A DNA stretch of 64,000 nucleotides. Origin: Ottowia massiliensis. GTDB lineage: Bacteria > Pseudomonadota > Gammaproteobacteria > Burkholderiales > Burkholderiaceae_C. Location: the NCBI RefSeq assembly GCF_900240305.1, contig NZ_LT964854.1:2728001-2792000 (forward strand), given 5' to 3'. A program made the translations under genes and the position numbers. Positions 16,549 through 25,272 of this stretch are shown here, in pieces. Position 1 is the stretch's first letter. Every line of letters starts with the position of its first letter. The notes beneath the pieces are model-generated. The model saw only the letters and a program-made list of their open reading frames with translations, was not told where the DNA came from and did no database searches.

Positions 16549-17453
16549 GCGCCGCCGCCCCTTCGCTGCTGGACAGCCTGCACCAGTTCATGCAATCCGG
16601 CGTGGCCGCCGGCTGGCTGCCCGCCATGCTGCAATACGGCTTCGTCATCAACGCCCTCGTGGCCGGCCTGCTGCTGGGGCCGCTGCTGGGCGGGCTGGGC
16701 ACGCTGGTCGTCGTCAAGCGTTTTGCCTTCTTTTCGGAAGCCGTGGGCCACGCCGCGCTCACCGGCACGGCCATCGGCATCCTGATGGGCGAACCCATCG
16801 CCAGCCCCTACAGCAGCCTGTTCGGCTTTTGCATCCTGTTCGGGCTGCTGCTCAATTACCTGCGCGGGCGCACGGGCCTGTCGCCCGACACGCTCATCGG
16901 CGTGTTTCTGGCCGTCTCGCTCGCGCTCGGCTCCAGCTTGCTGATGGTGCTGGCCGCGCGCATCAACATCCACATTCTGGAAAACGTGCTCTTTGGCTCC
17001 GTGCTCACCGTCAATGGCCGCGATCTGGCCGTGCTCGCCATCGTCACCGCCTTCACTCTGGCGGCGCTGCACCGCACCTACAACCGCGCCATGCTCGCCA
17101 GCTTTCACGCCCCGCTGGCGCAGGCGCGCAAGCTGCCCGTGCAGTGGCTGGACTACGTGTTCGTCATGCTCGTCACGCTCATCACCGTGGCCGCCGTCAA
17201 GGTCATCGGCGCGCTGCTCGTGGGGGCGCTGCTGGTCATACCCGCCGCCACGGCGCGGCTGCTGGCTGGCTCCATGCGCAGCTTTTTCTGGCTCACCGTC
17301 ATCTTCGCCACCGTCTGCACGCTCACCGGCATTGCCGTGCCCGTGGCACTGGACATTCCCGTGCCTTCGGGCGCGGCCATCATCTTGTGCGCCGGCGCGC
17401 TGTTTCTCGCGGCCGTGGCCATCAGCGCGCGGCGCTCGCAGGCAGTGCATTGA
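16545..17453 (+). CDS. Metal ABC transporter permease (ZnuB type)
   Basis: Inner-membrane permease of about 302 residues in the ABC-3 family. The ATG at 16545 has AGGAGG 5 bases upstream. The sequence has the family phrases VVVKRFAFFSEAVGHAALTGTAIG, about eight or nine hydrophobic segments and VIGALLVGALLVIPAATARLLA near the C-terminal third. It partners the ATPase and binding protein upstream. Confidence 0.92.
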   Translation: MSAAAPSLLDSLHQFMQSGVAAGWLPAMLQYGFVINALVAGLLLGPLLGGLGTLVVVKRFAFFSEAVGHAALTGTAIGILMGEPIASPYSSLFGFCILFGLLLNYLRGRTGLSPDTLIGVFLAVSLALGSSLLMVLAARINIHILENVLFGSVLTVNGRDLAVLAIVTAFTLAALHRTYNRAMLASFHAPLAQARKLPVQWLDYVFVMLVTLITVAAVKVIGALLVGALLVIPAATARLLAGSMRSFFWLTVIFATVCTLTGIAVPVALDIPVPSGAAIILCAGALFLAAVAISARRSQAVH

Positions 17454-17474
17454 GCGCAGGCTGGCCAACATGCT

Positions 17475-17520
17475 TCAAAAAGGATAGCTGCCCGCGCTTG
17501 TTCCACTAGGACTTGAGGCC
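17475..17520. repeat. Partial repeat related to the common Comamonadaceae intergenic element
   Basis: Contains AAAAAGGATAGCTGCCCGCG, GCTTGTTCCACTAGGAC and TTGAGGCC. The first part resembles the short element often seen between Comamonadaceae genes, and TTCCACTAGGAC is the core of the longer repeat in this window. It looks like a truncated or hybrid copy. Confidence 0.5.
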
Positions 17521-17577
17521 GGTTTGATGCCTGAAATCCAGCCCCCTTCCGTTTTTGTTCCCCCTTTTCTTGCAGCC

Positions 17578-18546
17578 ATGAACCGTCCCGCCCTTCTTTC
17601 CGCTTTCGCCCTGGCCGCCGCGCTGCTGGCGCCCGCCCCGGCCCATGCCGCCGGGCCGGCGGCCACGCCGTCCGCCGAAACGCCCTCCGTCCAGCCAGCG
17701 GGGCAGGCTGCGCCCCTGCGCGTGATCGCCGCCCACCCCGTGGTGCTGGGGCTGGCGCGGCAAATCGTCAAGGGAACGCCCATTGAGCTGGTGCAGGCCG
17801 CCCCCGCGCGGCTGCCAGCCAGCCGCCAGCCCGGCTACCTGGCAGGCGGCAAGGGGCTGGACGAGCTGCTGGCCGCCGCGCGCCAGGCGCAGGCCGTGCT
17901 CACGCTGCGCTCCGTCTGGCCGGACGACCAGCTCTACCCGCTCGCGCGCCGCGCCAACATCCACATCGTCGAAATCGACGCGGCCAACCCCATCGAGGGC
18001 GAGCTGCCCGGCATCGCCCTGACCGAATCCACTCTGCGCGAAGCCAAAGGCAGCGCCACCGTGCTCATCAACCAGCCCTGGCAAGACAGCGCCAACCTCG
18101 CGCGCATGGCCATGATCATGGCCGACTCCCTCTCGCGCCTGGCGCCGCCGCAGCGCGAGCGCCTGCAAGCCAACCTCGCCGCCATCAGCCAGCGCCTGCA
18201 ACAGGCCCAATCCGAAGCCAGCCGCCAGCTGGCCCAGGCTGATGAGCTACCCGTGCTGCTGCTCACTCCCCGCGTGCAAGCGCTGGCCACCGCGCTGCAA
18301 CTGGAGCCTGTGCCCTGGCAAGCGCCTGAAAAAGACGAAGACCTGCCCGCCGCGCTGCAAAAAGCCATTCAGGCCCATCGCCCCCGCGCCATCCTCAGCC
18401 ACACCGCGCCTGACGAAGCCGCCGCCCAGGCCATCGCCGCCGCAGGCGTGCCCCTCATCGTGCTGCGCGACAACGCCCCTGACCCCGTGCAGGCCCTGAC
18501 CGACGCCATGCTGGCCGTGGCGCAGGCCATGGCGCGCAAGCCATGA
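17578..18546 (+). CDS. Second, divergent metal-type substrate-binding protein
   Basis: Exported protein of about 322 residues from the ATG at 17578 (the frame is open from 17524, but only 17578 gives a normal signal peptide ending APAHA). The body has the two-lobe cluster A-I pattern: LRVIAAHPVVLGLARQIV, a helix around LLAAARQAQAVLTLRSVWPD, NIHIVEID and LPVLLLTPRVQ. The usual ZnuA His ligands are largely missing; only scattered His and Asp residues remain. It lies 124 bases after the permease. It may bind a chelated metal or act as an accessory protein; function is inferred from context. Confidence 0.68.
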   Translation: MNRPALLSAFALAAALLAPAPAHAAGPAATPSAETPSVQPAGQAAPLRVIAAHPVVLGLARQIVKGTPIELVQAAPARLPASRQPGYLAGGKGLDELLAAARQAQAVLTLRSVWPDDQLYPLARRANIHIVEIDAANPIEGELPGIALTESTLREAKGSATVLINQPWQDSANLARMAMIMADSLSRLAPPQRERLQANLAAISQRLQQAQSEASRQLAQADELPVLLLTPRVQALATALQLEPVPWQAPEKDEDLPAALQKAIQAHRPRAILSHTAPDEAAAQAIAAAGVPLIVLRDNAPDPVQALTDAMLAVAQAMARKP

Positions 18547-18704
18547 TGCGAAAGCGGCTCAGCCAGGAGGTGCCATGGCGAAGGCAAAGAGTGCCTGTGC
18601 AAAGGCACCATTCCTCTATTAGCATCTGGCCTTTTTGCAGTTGGCTGGCCCCATTCAGCTAGTTAGGCTGCCGTTCGCTTGACAGAAAAAATAGGAACTT
18701 TTTT

Positions 18705-19484
18705 ATGCTCCGTTCCCGCTTGTCCCTTTGCATTTCTGCCGCATTGGCCGCTTTGCTAACCGTGCCGCAGACAGTCTTTGCGGCGCCCTATGCCTGCGGA
18801 GACGACATCCGCATCTTCAACACGGGTGTGGATGCTTCGCTGGCCCGCATCACCACCCTGGGCACGCCCGACCCGCGCTGGAAGGTGGCCAACAAACCCG
18901 TGGACGACGTTACCACGCTAGGCGTTATCGCGGCCTGGGATACACCCGTGACGGCCCGGCTAGGTCCTCCGAATACCTGGACTTGGGCTGACGTACCCAC
19001 GGCAGCCTGGCTGGCCCGCAATACTGAAATGAGCGCCGCCAAATACACCTACTACAAGCTGGATGTGGATCTGGCCGCCAGTGTGAATCCGGCTACCTTC
19101 CAAGTGCATACCACCATGCATGCTGACGATCAGGTTGTGGCTGTTTTCCTCAATGGTCAGCTCCTGCCCGGCTCCCAGCTGGCTAATTCATGGGCAGGCG
19201 GCGTATATGTTTCCGTGCCTTCCACGTTTACGATTGCCAATCAGTGGCGGACCGGCGCAAACGAACTGGTTGTGCAAGTGTTCAACAACTCTGCCACAGT
19301 GAACCCCGCCTCAGCCAGAAAGTGGGGCGGCTTCGCACTGGAAGCCTCCACTGCTTCTTGCACAACACGTCCGGTGGCTGCCACTGTGGCGCCTGTGCCA
19401 GCCACTCATCCGCTGGCACTGGTGATTGGCGGCTTGCTTGTGGCTGGCATTGGCATGCGTGTCGCGCGCCGCCAGGCTGGTTGA
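18705..19484 (+). CDS. Secreted protein with CTERM-like tail, paralogue of 1951-2790
   Basis: Protein of 259 residues with a signal peptide ending TVFAAP. The C-terminus has PVPATHPLALVIGGLL followed by GIGMRVARR: short motif, hydrophobic segment, basic end, as in IPTL/PEP-CTERM signals, but the motif itself has drifted. The middle shares ADDQVVAVFLNGQ and QWRTGANELVVQVFNN with the protein at 1951-2790. It is likely surface-directed, of unknown function. The gene stands alone with about 150 bases upstream. Confidence 0.7.
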   Translation: MLRSRLSLCISAALAALLTVPQTVFAAPYACGDDIRIFNTGVDASLARITTLGTPDPRWKVANKPVDDVTTLGVIAAWDTPVTARLGPPNTWTWADVPTAAWLARNTEMSAAKYTYYKLDVDLAASVNPATFQVHTTMHADDQVVAVFLNGQLLPGSQLANSWAGGVYVSVPSTFTIANQWRTGANELVVQVFNNSATVNPASARKWGGFALEASTASCTTRPVAATVAPVPATHPLALVIGGLLVAGIGMRVARRQAG

Positions 19485-19641
19485 ACACAACGCCATGACC
19501 CATTTCGCAAAAAAACGTGGTTTCGGGTGGCCTGTGGCTCAGTGAATCCTCCGCAGGTTATCCAGCCCGTTTGCGCCTTGCCGCCCATCCTGATTCCCGC
19601 CCTACGCAGGCGCAAGCTGCCTGTCAAACGGCATGAGATGA

Positions 19642-19728
19642 ATCAGAAACAGGAGCAAATAAAAGGGGGCTGAAATGCCATTTCGCGCCCGTTTCACTAG
19701 GACATCATGCTATTGATTCAGTAGCTAA
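19642..19728 (+). repeat. Dispersed intergenic repeat, copy 5 (forward)
   Basis: Forward copy with AGAAACAGGAGCAAATAAAA, GGGGGCTGAAATGCCATTT, TTTCACTAGGACATCATGC and a diverged 3' end. It lies in the 376-base gap between convergent genes; I see nothing else there. Confidence 0.85.
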
Positions 19729-19860
19729 ATAGCATGACTGGCTCAGCGCCATCCATTCAGCGCCGCTTGCCTGCGCAGGGCTTTCACGGCTTGCGTCTTG
19801 TCCGTTCGGAACCGCTTTTTTCGCGCCTGCGGGCCAGGCTGCGGAAGAGGCAGGGAGTCG

Positions 19861-22134
19861 TCAGTCCTCGCCAGCGGTGATGCGCACGGCCTTGAGCACG
19901 GCGCTGGCGCGGCGCAGCTGGCGCAAGGCCGCTTCCAGGTGGGCGGTGTCGCGCACGGCGATGATGAAGTTCAGATCGACCGTGCCTTCGGCGGCCAGGC
20001 CATCCATTTCGACGCGGGCGATGTCAACGCCTGCGGCGGCCAGCTCGCCGGTGACGCGGGCGAGCACGCCCTTGCCATTGGTGACGGTGACGCAGATGCC
20101 GGTTTCAAACGGGCGGGCGGGTTCGTCGGCCCAGTCCACGGCGATGAATTGCTCGCTGTCATGCGCTTGCAGGCGGCGGGCGACGGCGCAGCCATTGGCG
20201 TGGACGACCAGCCCTTTGCCTCGCTCCAGGTAGCCCAGCAGGGCGTCGCCCGGCACGGGCAGGCAGCAGGGGGCGTATTGCACGGCGGGGCCTTCGGTGC
20301 CATCAAGCAGCACGGTGCCTTGCGAGAGCTGTTCATGCGCGGTGTAGCGCTCGCGCGAGAGCAGCAGAGCGTCGCGCCGCTGGCCGGCGGCGGCCAGCTG
20401 GCTGGCCATGTGGCGGGCGGCCACGCTGGCAATGCGCTTGCCTTGCCCAATGTCGGCCAGCAGCTCTTCGCGCGAGGCGCTGGCGCCGAAGGCCAGCAGG
20501 TTGGCCCAGGCGGGGTGTTCAGGCGCAGGCAGGCTGGGCACGCCTTCGGCGCGAAGGGCCTGCGCGAGCAGTTTTTCGCCCAGCGCCTGCGAGTCGCTTT
20601 GCGCCAGGGTTTTCAGGTGGTGGCGGATGCGCGAGCGCGCGCGCCCCGTGCGCACGAAGGCGAGCCAGGCAGGGTTGGGGGCGGCTTGCGGGTTGGTGAT
20701 GACTTCGATGACGTCGCCATTTTTGAGCACGGCGCGCAGCGGGGCGGGGTCGCCGTTGATGGTGGCGCCCGTGGCGCGGTCGCCAATGCCGCTGTGGATG
20801 GCGTAGGCGAAATCGACCACCGTGGCGCCTTGCGGCAGGGAGATGACTTTGCCGTGGGGGGTGAAGACGTAAACGGCGTCAGGGGCGAGGTCCACCTTCA
20901 CGTTGTCCCAGAACTCGGCGGCATCGCGCGTTTCGTTCTGGATGTCGAGCAGCGATTGCAGCCAGTGCGCGCCGGCTTCGCCCGCGTCGGCCTTGGCGCC
21001 GCCGCTGTAGAGCCAGTGGGCGGCCACGCCGCTTTCGGCAACCTGGTCCATCTGCTCGGTGCGTATCTGGAATTCGATGCTGACGTTGGCCGGGCCGACC
21101 AGCGTGGTGTGCAGGGACTGGTAGCCGTTGGTTTTGGGGTTGGCGATGAAGTCGTTGAACTGACCAGGCACGGGCTTGTAGAGCTGGTGCAGGTAGCCCA
21201 GCGCGGTGTAGCAGGCAGCGCGGCTGGGCATGACGATGCGCACGCTGTAGAAGTCGCTCACCTGTGCAAATGACAGGCGCTTGCTGTTCATGCGGCTGTA
21301 GATGGAGTAGAGCGTTTTCTCGCGGTCGCTCACGCGCGCGTTCAGCCCGGCGTTGTTGAGGCTGGACTGCACTTCCTGCATCACTTTCTGGATGAGGTCG
21401 CGCCGGCGCTGCTGGGCGCGTTTGACGGCTTTGGCCAGCACGCCGTAACGCCAGGGCATGAGGTGGCGGAAGGCCAGGTCTTGCAGCTCGCGGAACACAT
21501 GGTGCAGGCCCAGGCGGTAGGCGATGGGGGCATAGATGTCCAGTGTTTCTGACGAAATGCGGCCCCATTTGCTGCGCGGCATGTCGCTCATGGTGCGCAT
21601 GTTGTGCAGGCGGTCCGCGAGCTTGATGAGGATGACGCGCACGTCGTGCGACATGGCCAGCAGCATCTTGCGGAAGGACTCGGCCTGGTTTTCCTCGCGG
21701 GTGGTGAATTGCAGCTTGTCGAGCTTGGTCAGGCCATCCACCAAATCGGCCACGGTGGGGTCGAAGGCGCGGGCAATGTCGTCTTTGGTGACGCCGCAGT
21801 CTTCCATGGCGTCGTGCAGCAGCGCGGCCATGAGGGCGCGCGCATCCAGCTTCCATTGCGCGCACTGCACGGTGACGGCGATGGGGTGGGTGATGTACGG
21901 CTCGCCGCTTTGGCGCATTTGCCCCTCATGCGCGCGGTTGGCAAAGCGGTAGGCGCGGCGCAGCTGGGCCAGATCGTTTTCGGGCAGATAAACGGCATGC
22001 GTCTCCAGCGCGGCCAGGCGCGCCTGGGCGGCCTGATCCAGCGGCGCATTGGCAAAGTCTTGACAGCTGGCGCGGCGGTCTGGCGACAAATCGCCTTTTT
22101 TGTTGTTCATGGCGTCAGATTTAATCACCCGCAT
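19861..22134 (-). CDS. spoT: Bifunctional (p)ppGpp synthetase/hydrolase
   Basis: Stringent-response enzyme of 757 residues (749 if the ATG at 22110 is used; neither start has a clear Shine-Dalgarno). The HD hydrolase domain (about 55-200) has HEGQMRQSGEPYITHP and LLHDAMEDCG, so hydrolysis is likely retained. The synthetase domain (about 260-370) has FYSVRIVMPS and IANPKTNGYQSLHTT. TGS (about 405-470) has VYVFTPHGKVISLPQGATVVDFAY. A C-terminal ACT domain (about 680-757) has DLNFIIAVRD. It follows gmk and rpoZ on the same strand, separated from rpoZ by a terminator. Confidence 0.96.
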   Translation of the reverse strand: MRVIKSDAMNNKKGDLSPDRRASCQDFANAPLDQAAQARLAALETHAVYLPENDLAQLRRAYRFANRAHEGQMRQSGEPYITHPIAVTVQCAQWKLDARALMAALLHDAMEDCGVTKDDIARAFDPTVADLVDGLTKLDKLQFTTREENQAESFRKMLLAMSHDVRVILIKLADRLHNMRTMSDMPRSKWGRISSETLDIYAPIAYRLGLHHVFRELQDLAFRHLMPWRYGVLAKAVKRAQQRRRDLIQKVMQEVQSSLNNAGLNARVSDREKTLYSIYSRMNSKRLSFAQVSDFYSVRIVMPSRAACYTALGYLHQLYKPVPGQFNDFIANPKTNGYQSLHTTLVGPANVSIEFQIRTEQMDQVAESGVAAHWLYSGGAKADAGEAGAHWLQSLLDIQNETRDAAEFWDNVKVDLAPDAVYVFTPHGKVISLPQGATVVDFAYAIHSGIGDRATGATINGDPAPLRAVLKNGDVIEVITNPQAAPNPAWLAFVRTGRARSRIRHHLKTLAQSDSQALGEKLLAQALRAEGVPSLPAPEHPAWANLLAFGASASREELLADIGQGKRIASVAARHMASQLAAAGQRRDALLLSRERYTAHEQLSQGTVLLDGTEGPAVQYAPCCLPVPGDALLGYLERGKGLVVHANGCAVARRLQAHDSEQFIAVDWADEPARPFETGICVTVTNGKGVLARVTGELAAAGVDIARVEMDGLAAEGTVDLNFIIAVRDTAHLEAALRQLRRASAVLKAVRITAGED

Positions 22135-22147
22135 CGAATGTGTGCAA

Positions 22148-22173
22148 ATAAAAAAAGCGCCCTGAAGGCGCTT
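22148..22173 (-). terminator. Terminator between rpoZ and spoT
   Basis: Minus-strand hairpin AAGCGCC / GGCGCTT (22155-22173) followed by a T-rich run (22148-22154). It lies 18 bases after the rpoZ stop and just before spoT, so it would limit read-through into spoT. Confidence 0.82.
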
Positions 22174-22190
22174 GTGCCGGGCTGCGGGGT

Positions 22191-22391
22191 TCAGGAAACC
22201 TTTTTCAGCATCTCCAGCCCCACGTGGCCCGCCGCAATTTCGCGCAGCGCCGTCACATTAGGCCGGTTGGACGACTCCAGCTTGGGCGCATGCCCCTGAT
22301 GCAGCATGCGGGCGCGGTAAGTGGCTGCCAGCACGAGCTGAAAGCGGTTGGGAATTTGTTGCAGGCAGTCTTCAACAGTAATGCGGGCCAT
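22191..22391 (-). CDS. rpoZ: RNA polymerase omega subunit
   Basis: Protein of 66 residues. It begins MARITVEDCLQQIPNRFQLV and has NRPNVTALREIAAG, both diagnostic for omega. It promotes assembly and stability of RNA polymerase and is the ppGpp-site partner. It lies between gmk and spoT, as in most proteobacteria. Confidence 0.97.
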   Translation of the reverse strand: MARITVEDCLQQIPNRFQLVLAATYRARMLHQGHAPKLESSNRPNVTALREIAAGHVGLEMLKKVS

Positions 22392-22437
22392 GAATCACCA
22401 AAATCAGGAAATATCAAAAAGAAAACAAATCGGAATA

Positions 22438-23067
22438 TCAGCCCATATTCAGCGCCCTGAAAACATCGGCATGAATATATTGCTGGCAGCGATAGCGCAT
22501 GCGCTGGGCGTGCACGATGGATTGCAAGTCCTTCAATGCGCTGGAAAAAACGGCGTTAATTATAACGAAATCAAAGTTTTTCGCCTGCGCCAGCTCCGCG
22601 CGGGCATTTTCCAGGCGCATTTCAATCACGTCGGGTGCATCTTCACCGCGCCGCTGCAACCGGGCGCGCAGCTCGCCCCAGCTGGGCGGCAGCACGAATG
22701 TCAGCACGGCCTGCGCAAAGCGCCGCTTGATTTGCAAGGCCCCTTGCCAGTCAATTTCAAGCAGCACGTCCTGCCCTGCCTGCAAGAGCGACTCGACGTT
22801 CTGGCGCGATGTACCGTAGCGCTTGCCATGCACGTGCGCCCACTCCACGAAAGCGTCTTGCTCCACCAGGGCGCTGAATTCGGCATCATCCACAAAAAAA
22901 TACTCCCGGCCATGCGTCTCCTGCCCGCGCGGCGCGCGCGTGGTGTGCGACACCGAAGGCACGATGCGGCCATCCGCCTCGCGCAAGGCGCGCACCAGAC
23001 TCGACTTGCCCGCCCCGCTGGGCGCGGAAACCACGAAAAGATTGCCGGGAAAATCCATGTGTTTCAT
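22438..23067 (-). CDS. gmk: Guanylate kinase
   Basis: Phosphorylates GMP to GDP. 209 residues; a second ATG at 23058 is possible. The P-loop is SAPSGAGKSS (residues about 14-23), followed by SVSHTTRAPRGQE and GREYFFV in the GMP-binding part, LLEIDWQGALQIK and VIINAVF. The upstream leader contains a terminator-like hairpin on the same strand (23086-23110). Confidence 0.96.
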   Translation of the reverse strand: MKHMDFPGNLFVVSAPSGAGKSSLVRALREADGRIVPSVSHTTRAPRGQETHGREYFFVDDAEFSALVEQDAFVEWAHVHGKRYGTSRQNVESLLQAGQDVLLEIDWQGALQIKRRFAQAVLTFVLPPSWGELRARLQRRGEDAPDVIEMRLENARAELAQAKNFDFVIINAVFSSALKDLQSIVHAQRMRYRCQQYIHADVFRALNMG

Positions 23068-23085
23068 GACAGCATTTCTGCCGCA

Positions 23086-23110
23086 AAGAAAAACGGCCCA
23101 GACAGGGCCG
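23086..23110 (-). terminator. Terminator-like hairpin in the gmk leader
   Basis: On the minus strand CGGCCC / GGGCCG with a 5-base loop is followed by a T-rich stretch (TTTTTCTTT). It ends 19 bases before the gmk start, and no minus-strand gene precedes it, so it is a candidate attenuator. Confidence 0.7.
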
Positions 23111-23207
23111 CCAATTTGTGAAAGCGTGTGAAAGCGCTCATTTTATGGGCCTTGGCACAATGCCCCTCTGACCCAAGCCCCATTCACATTCTGAAAGGAA
23201 AACCGCC

Positions 23208-23486
23208 ATGAGCGAACAGCCCGAAGCCATTGAAATTGAAGTGGTCGAATCCACGCGCGCCGCGCGGGGCGACGCACAGCCGCCCGACCTGGGCGCTTGC
23301 GCCCGCAGCGCCGTGCGCCAGTGCGAGCAGGCGCTGGGCGGCCTTGCCCGGCAGGCGTGCCTGCAAGCGCAGGTCTATGCCGACCGCGCCAGCGCCTGCG
23401 TGGTCAAGCAGCCCATCAAATCCATGGCCGTGGCTGCTGCCGCAGGCGCCGTGCTGGCCTTGCTGCTGAGCGGGCGGCGGCGCTGA
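23208..23486 (+). CDS. Small membrane protein with C-terminal anchor (ElaB/YqjD-like)
   Basis: Protein of 92 residues with GAAAGG in front of the ATG. An acidic N-terminus is followed by a helical middle with four Cys, then VKQPIKSMAVAAAAGAVLAL and a basic end (SGRRR). This matches the tail of DUF883/ElaB/YqjD proteins, which attach to the inner membrane through the C-terminus and can bind ribosomes. Assignment rests on the tail only. Confidence 0.65.
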   Translation: MSEQPEAIEIEVVESTRAARGDAQPPDLGACARSAVRQCEQALGGLARQACLQAQVYADRASACVVKQPIKSMAVAAAAGAVLALLLSGRRR

Positions 23487-23733
23487 GAGCCTGTTCAAAA
23501 ACGTGCGCGTTCTTGGGCCTTTGCAGTCCACACAGCCCATCACGGCCAGACTCTGAACAGGTTTCAACGCCGAATATCGCCCGCGCAAAGGCTGCCCGTC
23601 TGCCTGCTGCGCAAGCCAGCTCTGGCCTGATGGGAGGCGCAAAGATGAAGCCCGCCGGGTGACGCCCGCCTCAACCCGCGCTTGCTTTCCATCACGGCCA
23701 CGCCGTGAACAGGCCCTGCGGCTTTCATCGTCC

Positions 23734-24729
23734 ATGCACCCGCGCACGCGTGATCAACCGGTTGAATTGGCTTTGAAGACAGGTTCCTACACAGGCCGCT
23801 TCGCCCCCTCGCCTACCGGCTTGCTGCATGCAGGCTCGCTGGTGGCGGCCCTGGCCAGCTGGCTGGACGCGCGCGCGCACCAAGGCCGCTGGCTGGTGCG
23901 CATTGAAGATGTAGACGCGCCGCGCTGCATTCCCGGCGCAGGGCAGGCCATCTTGCGCCAGCTGGCCGCCTGCCAGCTGCTGCCTGATGAAGAACCAGCA
24001 TGGCAGTCCCGCCGGGGCGCACTCTACGCCCGCGCGCTCGCGCAGCTGGAACGCGCGGACCTGGCCTACCCCTGCTCCTGCACACGCAAAGACATCGCCA
24101 GCTGGCACGCCGCCCGAGGCCACGCTCCTGTGCGCGGCCAGGCCTTGCCCTATCCCGGCCTTTGCCGCCCGGAGCGCGGCGGCCCGCGCGCCCAAGCCCC
24201 CTGCGCCTGGCGGCTGCACACCCTGCGCTGCGAGCAAAAAGCGCCTGCCGAACCAAACGCCCGCGCCTTCATGACCAATGGCGTGCTGCACTGGCATGAC
24301 CGCCGCCTGGGCGCGCAACAGCAAAGCGTCTCCGATGCCGTGGGCGACTTCATCCTGCGCCGCGCTGACGGCCTGTGGGCCTACCAGCTCGCCGTGGTGG
24401 TGGACGACGCCGCGCAAGGCATCACCCACGTCGTGCGCGGAGCCGACCTGGCTGACAACACGCCCCGCCAGATCCTCCTTCAATCCGCCCTCGGCGCGCC
24501 CACGCCCCTTTATCTGCACACGCCGCTGGTTCTGGCAGCCAATGGCGAAAAGCTCAGCAAGCAAAACCACGCTGCCCCGCTGGATTTATCCAACCCCATG
24601 CGCGCGCTGAACGCCGCCGCGCAGGCGCTGGGCCTGCCCGCTCACAACACGGACGATCCTGACAGCATCCCCGGCGCACTCGCAGCCTGGGTGCGCGCCT
24701 GGCGGCAAATGGACTGGGCAGCTACGTAG
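23734..24729 (+). CDS. gluQ: Glutamyl-Q tRNA(Asp) synthetase
   Basis: Attaches glutamate to the queuosine base of tRNA(Asp). From the ATG at 23734 the protein has 331 residues; the frame is open from 23659 but the extra residues look non-coding. It has YTGRFAPSPTGLLHAGSL (HIGH-like site), WLVRIEDVDAPR, the zinc site CSCTRKD with YPGLC downstream, and KLSKQN (KMSKS-like). It lacks the anticodon-binding domain of full GltX, as expected. Confidence 0.95.
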   Translation: MHPRTRDQPVELALKTGSYTGRFAPSPTGLLHAGSLVAALASWLDARAHQGRWLVRIEDVDAPRCIPGAGQAILRQLAACQLLPDEEPAWQSRRGALYARALAQLERADLAYPCSCTRKDIASWHAARGHAPVRGQALPYPGLCRPERGGPRAQAPCAWRLHTLRCEQKAPAEPNARAFMTNGVLHWHDRRLGAQQQSVSDAVGDFILRRADGLWAYQLAVVVDDAAQGITHVVRGADLADNTPRQILLQSALGAPTPLYLHTPLVLAANGEKLSKQNHAAPLDLSNPMRALNAAAQALGLPAHNTDDPDSIPGALAAWVRAWRQMDWAAT

Positions 24730-24752
24730 AAGCTAGCGCAAAGCCATTTTTC

Positions 24753-24840
24753 ATCAAAATCAGGAGCAAATTCAAGGGGGTCGAAAGACCGATCTGCGCT
24801 GTTTCCACTAGGACGTTTTGCTATTGAAAAAAAAGCAAAA
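24753..24840 (+). repeat. Dispersed intergenic repeat, copy 6 (forward)
   Basis: Forward copy: ATCAGGAGCAAATTCAAGGG, GGTCGAAAGACC, TTTCCACTAGGACGTTTTGC. It is followed 228 bases later by a reverse copy, making a loose inverted pair. Confidence 0.85.
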
Positions 24841-25068
24841 TTAGGCCACTGCCGAAGCTGCGCGCAAACAAGCTGTGAACAGTTTAGGAATGAGCGGGCA
24901 CGTATGAAGGCTAAGGCCCCAACTCCCATCAGGGAAGCCGTCTTGTCCGCAGGCGCGAGCGCATCCGCGCATTTCCCGGACTGGCTTGATGAACAAAGCC
25001 CCTCGCCAGCAAGGAGAGAAAACTGCCGGGCCGCGCCTCTGCCATTGAAAGGAGGGAAAGCCTGAATC

Positions 25069-25155
25069 AGCTCCTGGATTCATAGCGAGGCGTCTTAGAA
25101 CAGACTGCGGGGATGCCGTTTTTCCGTCCTATTCATTTGCTCCTCTTTTCATACT
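25069..25155 (-). repeat. Dispersed intergenic repeat, copy 7 (reverse, diverged)
   Basis: Reverse copy with AGCTCCTGGATTCATAGC at one end and TTCATTTGCTCCTCTTTT at the other; the middle is poorly conserved. Together with copy 6 it fills much of the 543-base gap between gluQ and ybaB, where I see no gene. Confidence 0.65.
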
Positions 25156-25272
25156 GATGGAAGCCATTTCCGAACGCGGGGCGCAATGCGGCGCAGGCTG
25201 GCGGCAGGCGCTTTGCGCCGCGTTGTTGAGTACGATAGAAAACTTTTGCCACATCTCAAGGAAAGCCCACCC

